Assembly (NCBI GenBank): GCA_964017125.1
Contig: OZ024905.1
Location: 32,089,534 to 32,153,533 of the forward strand
Source of the DNA: Flabesymbios commensalis
Taxonomy: Eukaryota; Annelida; Polychaeta; Terebellida; Flabelligeridae
Direction of reading: 5' to 3'
Length of the DNA stretch: 64,000 nt
In this document: one piece after another, positions 14,435 through 26,400 of the stretch
How positions within the stretch are numbered: position 1 is the stretch's first letter
Layout of the letters: each line of letters begins with the position of its first letter
The notes under the pieces: model-generated
What the model saw: the letters and a program-made list of their open reading frames with translations, nothing else
Told to the model about the DNA's origin: nothing
Databases searched by the model: none
Translations under genes and position numbers: made by a program

Positions 14435-17400
14435 GCTTCGACAATTTGACGACGTAAACGCTCTCCAGTCGCCAATATTTATCTGATCCTCGCGATTTTT
14501 TTTCTGAACACCCTCTGATGGATTATCCTGTTGAAGTTCGAAAATCACCTAATTTGCATATCCAAGATGGCTGCCATGGGCTAATTTGCATATTCAATAT
14601 CTATGATCGACGTAAACGCTCTCCAGTCCCCAATATTTATCTGATCTTCCCAAATTTTTTTCTGAACACCCTCTGATTGATTATCCTGTCTGAGTTCGAA
14701 AATCAGCTAATTTGCATATTCAACATGGTCGACATGGGCTAATTTGCATATCCAAGATCAACGGAAACGCTCTCCAGTCGCAAATATTCATCCGATCTTC
14801 GTGAATTTTTTCCTAAACACCCTCTGATGGATTGTTCTGGTTGAGTTCGAAAATCAGCTAATTTGCATATTCAACTAGCCACTGTGGGCTAATTTGCATA
14901 TCAAAGATCGACATAAACACTCTCCAGTCGCCAATATTAATCCGATCTTCTCAATTTTTTTCTCAACAATCTCTGATAGATTATCATGGTAGAGTTTTAA
15001 AATCAGCTGATTTGCATATTCAATATGGCCGCCTTGGGCTAATTTGTATATCCAAGATCGATGTAAACGGTCTCCAGTCGCCAATGTTCATCAGATCTTT
15101 TTTTTTGAACACCCTATGATGAATTTCCCTGGTTGAGTTAGAAATTCAGCTAATTTGCATATCCAAGATGGCCGCCATGGCACTTCTGTTATATAGCCCC
15201 AATCGTTACTGCATTGGCAAAAAACTTTTAATTGTGGAAGGTGGAGACTTTCATATTTGCCATGCAAATATAAGATCTAGTAAATCATTGTGATCACTTA
15301 ATGTTAGATGACAATCCCTTAGTGTTTGTTCAAGAAGCTTCTAAAAATATCATATCACTTAAATATCTTACAGCGGCTTCAATCTAAAAAATTGTGCTGT
15401 GTTCTCATACACTTTGTTATTATGCTGTACATACCTTTGTATGTTTACTGTTGAAATCTACAGAAACCAAACGATTACAAACGAGTTGTTTTGATCTCGA
15501 TTACTGATTGATTGTCAAATAATTTAGAAAAAATGTTCACTTTGGCAGCTCATTTAATTTGAATTGTTGTTTGTTGCAGTGATATGATAAAATATGGGGG
15601 AAGAGGAGTTAATAAAAAGGCATGTGTGTAGGTATCAACCAATTCAATACTATGTGCACAATATGGATTTTTTTTTTAAATGGTTTTCTATCTTGCTTTT
15701 TATCTCCCAGCCTATTGGCGTCGCCTCTGATATTCTGCCGTCCATCTGTCTGTTCGATTCACTTAACATTTTTTCTGTATTGTGCAAAAATATATACTGT
15801 ACCATATATTCATTTCACTAATAGCTCGGATGAGTTCGAAATTGGGCAAAATTCAGACAAAAATTAGGTCAAGACGGCTAAAATGGCAAATTATCAGCCA
15901 TTGTTTTTTTAATAATATCTGAGAAACCGTGCCAGATAGCCAGACCATTACTAGGAAAGTATAAATCGTATTTTTGACGATTAAACAGGATTAAAACTTT
16001 TAAGATCAAATCGTAAATTATCGCTGAGCGAAAATTGGGGATTCCAGCATCACTAACGTTGAAAATCACAGACAGAAAAAGAGGAAACATCAGCCTGCCT
16101 GAACTTGATATCAAGAAATTCAGAGCAATTATGCCAGAGAGTGAGGACGAAAATGACTAATCCAAAATCTTATCATTAGACGGCAACAACACTCGTGAAA
16201 TTGGGACTGCAGCCAGACTTGGTCGTATTTCAGCTGGACGTACTCGACTAGTGTCATTTTCACCGACGTCACGGTCAGGGGAGCAGAAAAACAGAAGTAT
16301 ATCGTGCTGTGAACACCATATATTGTCATCGGAATCAGATCGCCTGCTGGAAAACGATAGCCTTCCTGTGAAGAAAAAGCAGGTAAAAGTATAAACACAG
16401 GCAAAGAAATTGAACAGAGATGTAGCGCCTTCATGCAAAAGATGGAAAATAAGGTAAAAACAATTGAATCAGAACTGAAAAGTAAAGTAGAGAAAGAGCA
16501 AGTAATTCATGTTGTGAGGGGAGAAATGCAAAGCATAGAGGCCAAACAAGTACTAGTAACAGATTTAAATCCCACTATAGTGCAGGATATAATCTCTCAG
16601 GAAGTTGAAAAGAGAATGCAGACGACCGAGGATCATGAATCACGGAAGCCAAATCTCATCCTATGCAACCTTCCAGATGATAACAAGGAGGTGGGCGAAC
16701 AGAAAGTAGCGGATATGAATCAAGGTAAGAAAATGATCTCAGATCATCTGAAAATAAAAGTATAAGACCCAGAGGACACTCATCGTCTTGGATTATCATC
16801 CAAAGATATGCCGCGTTTTTTTGACTAAAGGATTTCTAACCTTATAGACCAGACGTGGATTCAGGGGCCAGAATCAACCTGTTGATCAGGTAACTGCCGC
16901 TTCTTTACTGAAATATGGCCAAAAGTGTACATGACCTATGCGCGATTTTTTTCCGATTTTGAAATATCTAGCGTATTACACATTTTCACCCACTGAGTAG
17001 TGAAATTTTTAGCTATATCAATATATTTGATATCAACGGAAAGCTAATGGCACATGCTCTCACGTGGATGTAACATATTTTCTGTCCGATCTTTGAAAAA
17101 TGCACAAGAGAGCTTTAAGTTGGTATTTTAATCCCTAATTTTACCTATTTTTTAAAACTTTTTTAGTAAATATTCAAAATACTTTTCTCCTAGCCGATTT
17201 TTGTATGGTATAAATGTTCAATCTTGATTCAAACATGTTCTAGAACTATTGTCGACTAAAAATAAATGAGTTATGTGGAATAAAAATAATGAGGTTTGTG
17301 AACATATCACACGCTTTTTTGGTTAGAGGTAAAAATTGGCGAGAAAATTGACTGTATGGCACATTTTTGCCCAAAGAGTAGTTAAGTGTTGAGCTTTGTC

Positions 17401-20400
17401 AATATATTTGATATCAGTGGAAATCTACTGGCACCGGCCTTCACATGGATGCAAAATATGTTGTGGTTGATAATTGACAAATGCAAACTAGAGCTTTAAG
17501 TTGGTATTTTAACCCTTAATGTTACCTATTTTTAATACTTTTTCAGTAAAATAGTCAAAATACTTTTCTCTGAGCTGATTTTTCTATGGTATTTATGTTT
17601 AGTTTTGATTCAAACATGTTCTAGAACTATTGTTGACTTAAAATAAACCCGTTTGGAATAAAAATAATGAGCTATTTGAACATATTACACACTTTTTTGG
17701 TTAGACGTAAAATTTGAGCACTTTTCTTCTAGCTCGGGAAATGAGTTACGAAATTTAAATAATGTACCAACGTCTTTGATATCAGTTGAAAGTCACTAGC
17801 AAGGGCTTTATATAACGTGTGTTCATAATATTTTATTTCTGTTAAATGCGAAATGTGCAACGAAGCGCTAAGTTTGTATTTTATCCCTCCATTTGAACAA
17901 TTTCCAACGTTCTCCTAGTGAATGCAAGCAGGACATTTAGCTCATGGTAACTTTATATGGTATAAATATTTGTTATTGCTTTTACATTCTCTGGAGCCAT
18001 ATTTCAAAAACCAATTTCAAAACCATTTTAAAAAACCAAAGGATCTACATAAATCGATAATGAAGAGGAACAAATTAAACAAACTTGTCAGCCGAATTAT
18101 TAGAAAACTATAGAATAAACAATATGGAAATGAAAAAATGACCACAGAAAAAGTGATCACAGCCACTAGAAAAGTTATCACAGCAACTACAAAAGTGATC
18201 TTGGCCATTGCAGACGTGATCACAGCAACTTTGAAAGTTATCTCAGGCACTACAAAAGTTATCTTGGCCACTGTAGAAGTGATTACAACCACTTTAAATA
18301 TTATCTCAGCCACTACAAAAGTTATCTTGGCCACTGTAGAAGTGATTACAACCACTTTAAATATTATCTCAGCCACTACAAAAGTGATCTTGACCACTGA
18401 AGAAGTGATAGCAGGAGCTTTAAAAGTGATCTCAGCCACTACAAAAGTGATCTTGGCCACTGAAGAAGTGATCACAACCACTTTAAAAGTTATCTAAGCC
18501 ACTACAAACGTTATCTTGGCAACTGAAGAAGTGATCACAGCCACTTTAAACGTTATCTCAGCCATTACAAAGGTGATCTTGGCCACTAACAAAATGGTGT
18601 CAGCCAGCGAGGAAAAATATCTAAGCCACTACAAAAGTGCTCTAGACCACTGAAGAAGGGATCACACCCACCTTAAAAGTTATCTCAGCCACTACAAAGT
18701 TGCTGAGATCACTCCTTCAGTGGACAAGATCATTTTATTTATGGCCAAGTTTACCTTTGTGGTGGCTGAGATGACTTTTAAAGTGGTTGTGATGGCTCCT
18801 TTATATCCTTTTGTAGTGACCGAGATCACTTTTTTATGAGCGGACATAAAATTGTTAGTGGCCAAGATCACATTTGTAGCGGCTGAAATAACTTTTAAAG
18901 TGGCTTTGAACATGTCTTAAGTCACCAAGACCAGTTTGTGGCCAAGATCACCTTTGTGGTGTCTCAGATGATCTGAGATGATCAAGTGACTGTGATGGCA
19001 TCTTTAGTGGTCAAGTTCACTGTTGCAGTGACCGAGATCACTTTTTATCCCCCGCCCAACGAAGTGGGGGCGGAGGGTATTGGCGTCGTCTCGGATGTCC
19101 GTCCGTCTGGCCGTCTGTCCCGCGTCCGGATGTCCGCATTTCGTTTCCGGAGCAGAACTCGGTAACCCGTGCATAGTTGGATCAGTGCTGGGCCGACGTA
19201 GAAGATGTTTGGTTCAAAGGTATAACCCTACCCTGGATGTGTGCTGATTAGTTTTTTGTGTAATTATGATAATAAAAACTTATATTTTTTTACTTTTTAG
19301 GATTTTAGCTGATATATATTTCAGTTTTTCTCATTATCAAAATTTGGTAGTATGGTTATACAGCTCAAATTTTATCTTTTGTGTATGCTTAGTGGCCCTG
19401 AGAAATTTTTTTTAACAAAATTCAAGATGGCCGACGAATCACATGTTGCTCTGAAGAGCTTGAACTGTGTCACCGATTTGTTCCAAGGAAGCAACTTACC
19501 CTGGCCATATGTTGATTAGATTTTGGCGTGATTCTGTCATCACATTTTCACGTGGTTTACATAAAAATTTGGTGACAGTACTGTCTTTCTCTATAATTAA
19601 TGTAGGGGCCTACTATGTGGGGCGGGTGGAGACGCAAGCATTGACCCTCAGGCAAATCTAGTTCACTTTCACATGGCTGTTATTTGGTAAGCCGTTATAG
19701 ATGGTTAGACCATTACTATAAAATAAAATGTGAGGTTTCGGGTAAGGATGCATCCTGGAAAATTCAAAATGGCTGACAATCAGCATTATTTACCTCAATA
19801 GACCTGATATCAGGTAAACCGTGCCAGATAGCTAGAACATTTGGAGGTTTGCCATCTCTGACTGACTGTCTAGTTCTTATCTTGCTCTTAGACTGAGCCT
19901 CTTAGACCTACTTGTCTTGCGTCTTGCATTTTTAACCTAGCCTAGGACTACATTAATAATCCTACACAAAATTGCTTAAATCAAATTCTAATTCGAAGCA
20001 GGAGCTCCTAGACTTATGTAGTCTTGTTAGATCTGAATTAAGAATATCTGAATGAAACGATTCATAATCAATTTTATTTATTTTTTGAAACGGTATTTTC
20101 TCTTTGTCCCATTTCGTCTTACAACATTCAATTTCTGATATGACCGCAAGATGGTCCGAGGTACCTGTTGCTGAAAAAACTGATTTGATAGAATTAGAAA
20201 TGCTTTTGGTGATCAGTAGATCTAGCCAACGACCATGAACGTGAGTTGGAAAATTAACATGCTGCTTGAGATCGAAACATGTGAGGATTTCTTTGAATTA
20301 GTTGGTGTTTCCATTTGAGTAATATAGATGTAAGTTGAAATCTCCCAATTTCAGTTTCTTTTATTGTGCAAACTGTCTCATACTGCGTGATCAAGCATCT

Positions 20401-23400
20401 GACTTTAGGACCAGCAACAATTCATCTTCCGAGTGCGGCAGGAGTTCCAGTCATACCAAATGCTCCACCATTAGCCTTGACGACTATGTTCGCTTGCTCA
20501 TCATGAGCCTGGTCAATAATTATTGGTGAAAACTGTTGGCTCGATTTATACACAACAATATTCTAGTTCAGAGCTCCTGACCCATCTCAGGGTTTTTCGG
20601 TTCTAGGGTCATCTTGTCTTTGTAATGGACAGGAGCATCATGCATAAATAGGCTATATAAATAGGTTTATTGCAATAATGTTTGTGTCCTAATTTGCGGA
20701 GAGAGTGGTATCGTGTGTAGGAAATGGTTGACATTTCTGAGAAACAGTCCTGATGAACATGTCAAATATAACGCTTCATGTCGCTAGGTCAAACAGTTGC
20801 GTTTTTGAAGTGGTAAGAAGAATTATATTCACGATTATATTCGTGAGTAAGACCTTATAGGGATAAAAATTGAAATAATGTTGTCCTATGTTTATGGCAA
20901 TTGTAGTATAACGGTTGTAATCAGGACAATAAAGCCAAGTTGTGGTGATTATTTGAAATCTACATTTTTCTTCTCTTTAACAACCACAGCACTTCTTCCA
21001 GCCAGTCTGGAATGTACACGTTTTCGCTGGTGCAGTTTTCGGCATTTTTATGGACACTTTTATCAAGATCAGCCTTCTACCACCTTCAGGTATGGGATAC
21101 GACCAAAGTCCTGTTGTCCTTGGCTCTGCTCTTGGTCACACCCTGTTTATTTAGGCGTTGATATCTAACTTCATCTAATCAAACTAGTTTACTATAGCTG
21201 AAAAATCCGGTGCTCATTAGAAAGCATTTCTGACACTAAGTTTAGACATATCTGATGCTGAACCACATGCTGCGTACCATAGCAGTGACATGACTAATTG
21301 TGCCCTGGTTGTGCAGTGATATCACCCCTGTGCCGAGCATAATCAATCAATGATCAATAGTTTATATTTCATCATTGAAACCAGATTCTAGTGAAAGGAC
21401 CAGTGTCAGGATTTCATCCAGAGGATGTGGATGACTCCTAAAACACAGGTACTACATCTACTACACAGCGCTATTCTGCATTGTAACTCTCTATCTTAGA
21501 TTTAATACAAAAAAAATTGGAGGCTAAAATTCAGATCCTATATGGCCAAAAACGTATGGTTTCACACAAAGATCATTGAAATCGCACAAGTTTTGGTGAA
21601 ACTATTCTGAGATCTTTGATTTTCAGTTTCTCTAAATAAAAATCCAGATTCTTCATAACCCCGAATAATTATATGATTTGATACCGGGATCATTCAAATT
21701 ACACAATTATCTGTGGTTTAATCCAAAAAAGTATATTAATACTCAGATGGTGGCCTTTTTAAAAAATAGCGTCCATCTTTAAATTTTAATTGACTGACAT
21801 TTTTTCTGAAAAATTAGCCTTCAGGGAGTATTCATGCCTGTTGGTTGTCCATATCTAGAGGTCTATGTTAATCTGACGTATGAATACAGTCCCCGCACTG
21901 AAAGAGTTAATGGGTTCCTAGAGGGACGTCATAATTTTAATTTAGGTCTGCTAGACTACATGTCAAACTTTTGAAATACTGCATGTGATTTTACGAAATT
22001 TTTAGGGATATTAGGATTTTGTTAAAATATGATTTTTACAAAATTTCATGAAAATCGGTTGAAATGGAGAAATCAGCGGACAACGAAAAACATAACTTGG
22101 TCTCAAATAGACGAGTCTTGGTAGGGTCTGAGCTGGTGCCTGTTACAGTGTTAGTGGTAGCCTATTTGAAGCTGTGAACTCACGATACCGCTGCGCTACG
22201 AGAGTGCGTCAGCCGTGGTGATAGTGGTAGCCTACTGTTAGTGTTAGTCAGCGCCGGATCTACCAGTAGGCCATTATAGGCCATTGGCCTAGGGCCCACC
22301 ACATTTGGGGGCCCACTGAAACATTTTATGCCCATTCTCTCACAAATAGGACTATTTATCAATTGTAGTTTCGGGCGGCCATATGCTGTATCATAGTGAT
22401 ACAGCAACCAGTTGGAGGCCCCTGTGATATAATAATAATTTTAATGACATTCATATTTTCCCGATGTGTTTGACATAAACATCTGGCAGTGAGCCCTAAT
22501 TCCTATTCTGTGAAGATCAGTGAATAACTGCATGGTTGGGGCCCCATGTGCTTTACTGTTCAATGCTGATAATTTTCGTGAAATTCACAAGTTTCCCTGC
22601 ATCGAGCTGGCATGGCCGCATGGGTCCTAATCCCTTTCTGTCCCTATTATTGACGAACTGGTTTGGCCTACTGTGCTTTACTGACCAATGCTGATAATTT
22701 ACGTACAATTCATAAGTTTCCCTGTATCTAACTTGCAGCTAGAAGCCTTATTAATCCCTATTCTGTCCAGATTGGTGAATAACTGGTATGGGCATGTAAA
22801 CCAATATATCATACGAATCGTATAGCATAATAAGCCTAAAACATTTTGGCCTAGAGGTTTAAAAACCATGGTACTAGCAACATTGCAGCAATATTTTTTT
22901 TTTATTGAAAGTGTTTGTATTACTATTATGTCATAATTAGGGATAAATCGTTGATTTAAAAAACTATAGGGTAAATCTATATGGTGACAGTGACTGTCAT
23001 GTTAGCAAACTCTACACCAGTGCATGTTTCAACGAATAATAGACTACTAATTTAAATAGAATGCAAATCGACCCTCTTAATTGCTCAGAATAAATCTCCA
23101 GTAATCTAAAGACCGCCCTGCAAACACTGTACGTAATATAACGTTCGTTAAGGTCCCATTTTCGTCATTCATGGATGACCGTAACGAGGACGTGCTAAGG
23201 ACGTAGTCATAATAACCCTAACGTCGCCAGAACGTCCCAATAACGTCACATTTATGATTTACGTTCTAAGGGCGTAAATGGGAGTTAACAGAGTTACGTC
23301 CTAAGTACGAAATGCTGTACGTTGTGAGGACGTTATGACGTAAAACAGTATTCGTACTTGGGACGTAATTCTGTGAACTCCCATTTACGTCCTTAGAACG

Positions 23401-26400
23401 TAAAACATAAATGTAACGTTATTGTGACGTTCTGGGGACGTTAGAGTTATTATGGCTACGTCCCTAGCACGTCCTCGTTACATTCATCCATGAATGACAA
23501 AAATGGGACCTTAACAAACGTTATATTACGTACAGTGTTTGCAGGGCGTCAGCTTCTGGCGGCCTAAAGCAGCCCCCAAGAGTCCCTGCATATTTGGGCC
23601 CAATAACTATTTTGGCCTAGGGCCCTCACACACCTAAAACCGGCGCTGGTGTTAGTGTTAGGCCTAGGGCTAGGCCCTACTGTGCCTGTGGCTATTGTAA
23701 TGATGTAGATTCCTAAAACACAGGTAGGGCCTACTACATCTACTGTATGGTCTAAGACATGATTTCATCCCCTGGATGAAATCCTGACACTGGTCCTTTC
23801 ACTAGAATATGGTTTCAATGATGAAATATAAACTATTGATCATTGATTGATTATGCTCGGCACAGGGGTGATATCACTGCACAACCAGGGCACAATTGGT
23901 CATGTCACTGCTATGGTACGCAGCATGGGGTTCATAATCTATGGAATCCCGAGTTGACGTAACGTCCTACCCGTCCGGATGGCGGATACCTACCATTTAA
24001 TTATATCCCAAATAAATAACTACTATACCCGCCGTCAGATTAACTTGTATCGCATGTTTTTCGCCGATTTCTCAGTCAATTCTCAACCGATTTTGATGAA
24101 ATTTTGCAAGGACTATGTTCGAGTCACGCGGCATAAAAAAATAGGCCTATCATGTAGTTCAAAAGTTAGACCATTTGACATGTAGTAAATTTGAGATTAC
24201 GACGTCCCTCTATAAACCCATTAAACTGGTTAAATTAAAGTTTGGTTTTAGCCCTGAATCGCATTACATGCCTGATGCCGATGGTCTAACTTTTTAGCTT
24301 ATTATTTTCCGATGAAAATTTCACGGTAGTCGCCGAGTGACTCGCAAATAGTCCATACAAAATTTCATGAAAATCGGTTGAGAATTGACTGAGAAATCGG
24401 AAAAAAACATGCGATACAAGTTAATCTGACGGCGGGTATAGGTCTAGTGCCCTAAATCTATATAAAAATATTTTAAAAGCTCAGTTTTAAATGACATTTA
24501 ACATTAAATATCGCACATTTTAGAAACATGATTTAGATACACTCGGTTTCAGCTGTCAAACATCGTAACTACGAAAGTGTGTCTAAACCACGATCGGATA
24601 AGCACATGGGAAAGACAATATTGTCAATGTTTACTAAGCATAAAAATTTTAAATCATGCATTTTCATAAATAATTAAATAAGTAACTAAACATTCAGTAG
24701 TTCGACAAAATGTTATTAATTTCACGTGGCTATGTTTAGAATTTGAAGCATTGATATTTCCTCTTGTCATCAAATTCGCTCAGCGATGATCATGAAGCCT
24801 TCCGAAAGCACCATGAACGATAATAAGGGAGAATTCAGTACCGCGAAAAGCACTAGAGTTGCTTTTGGAGCCATTTCCTACGTTTTTGGTTAAACTCAAT
24901 TCTAAAAACTGTGAGTAATTCTAGGCTTAAACCTTGTTGCTTATAAATACAAGTTATGACGTTCATCCGCTCCCCCAGAGTCCGTCCAAAAAAGCAAATT
25001 TACAGACCTGGATATTTATTCGTGTACTTTGACTTCGTAAGTTTGTAGGCCTATCAAACGTCTAAATATCACATGACTCCATGTCCATGAGTCAGAAATG
25101 ACTTTCTATGATAGGCCTACGAGGCTACGCTACTCGCCGTCAAATTAAAAATGATCAACCAAGATCGCATGAATTTCGGCGATTTCCCCGTCAATTTTGA
25201 ACCAATTTTCCTGAAATTTTGGAAAGGCCATTTTATATTTAGATCTATATCATACCAACGGCAACGGAATAAATAAAATTCTAAAATTAGTTTCATGTGT
25301 TTATAAAGGGACATCGTAATTTTAATTTACTAACGGTTACATGTCAAATGGTCTACTTTTTGAAATACGCTTTATAATTTAACGAATTTTCAGGGCTGTT
25401 GGGGATTTAATTAGAAAATGGCCTTTGAAAAATTTGAAGGTAATCGGAAATCGCCATCATATTAACCAGGATCGCATGATTTTCGGCGATTTCCCCGTCA
25501 ATTTTGAACCGATTTTCTTGAAATTTTGCAAAGGCCATTTTCTATTCCAATCCTAACAGCGGTAAAAATTTCGAAAAATTGTATTGAATATTTCAAAAGT
25601 TAGACCAATTGACATGTAATAAAATTCTAGAATTAGTTTAATGGGTTTATAGAGGGACGTCGTAATTTCTATTTATTACATGTCTGACTTTTGAAATGCA
25701 ATATATAATTCTACGAAATTTTTAGGGATATTAGGATTCTCTTGAAATATCATGGTTAGGCCTACCAAATTTCACGAAAATCGCCTGAGGAGAAATCAGC
25801 GAAAAACATGCGATCCTGGTTGATCACTTTTAATGTGACTTTGGGTATAGAATTGACGGAGAAATCGCTGAAAATCATGCGATCCTGGTTGATCATTTTT
25901 AATTTGACTGAGCCTTCAAATTAACAATGATCTACCAGGGCCCCGTTTAATCAACCCGAAAAAATACGACCTCTTTTTAATTCTTGTGACCTTGGCCTAG
26001 CTGCCACTTACGAGAATATGAAAGCTCGCTGATTCTCCTCATATGTCTCCCTCTTCAACATGTATAGGGGGGGGGGGGGATACAAACACTCGCCCTACAG
26101 TCGCCCAAAATAAACCAAGCGCAGCCTGCTGTGGGCGACTATAGTCGTGGACTAATTCTTTTATTTTAATATTTTTTTTTTCACTTTCGTTTTGTGGTGT
26201 CTTTTAAAGATAGCTAGTGTTATTGGGATGATTGCTAGTGTTAGTACTTTTTGCCCTCATCCGGAGAGGGTCACTAGGGATCTGTTCTGTCAGTTGCATG
26301 CTGTATGGCATAGTACGGAAGCACTAGTCTACAGCAATCATCCAAGGGAAGCTGCAGCCTCCTCGTATCTGGCCATAATCTTCGGGCGGATTGCCAGTGG

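Larger units (their letters stand above)
21260..23933. mobile_element. Outer inverted-repeat pair enclosing nested DNA elements
   Basis: About 168 bp at 21260-21427 (from GAACCACATGCTGCGTACC) is matched in reverse complement by 23766-23933, with only scattered differences. A shorter word (CCTAAAACACAGGTA...CTACATCTAC) occurs in direct orientation next to both arms. The middle holds a hAT-like element that itself holds a foldback. No target duplication could be placed around the outer arms, so the family is unknown. Confidence 0.7.

Noticed and set aside
16129-16438. Two minus-strand open frames opposite the LINE ORF1 region
   Set aside because: The plus strand carries the recognisable ORF1 motifs. 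The minus frames have none.
18017-18497. Two overlapping open frames (154 codons minus, 119 codons plus) with heptad repeats
   Set aside because: Both come from the 21-bp minisatellite, a multiple of three with few stop words. There is no coding flank or splice context.
23114-23548. Foldback taken as a CRISPR-like or integron-like structure
   Set aside because: There is one pair of arms only, without spacers. The context is a eukaryotic intron and a hAT element.
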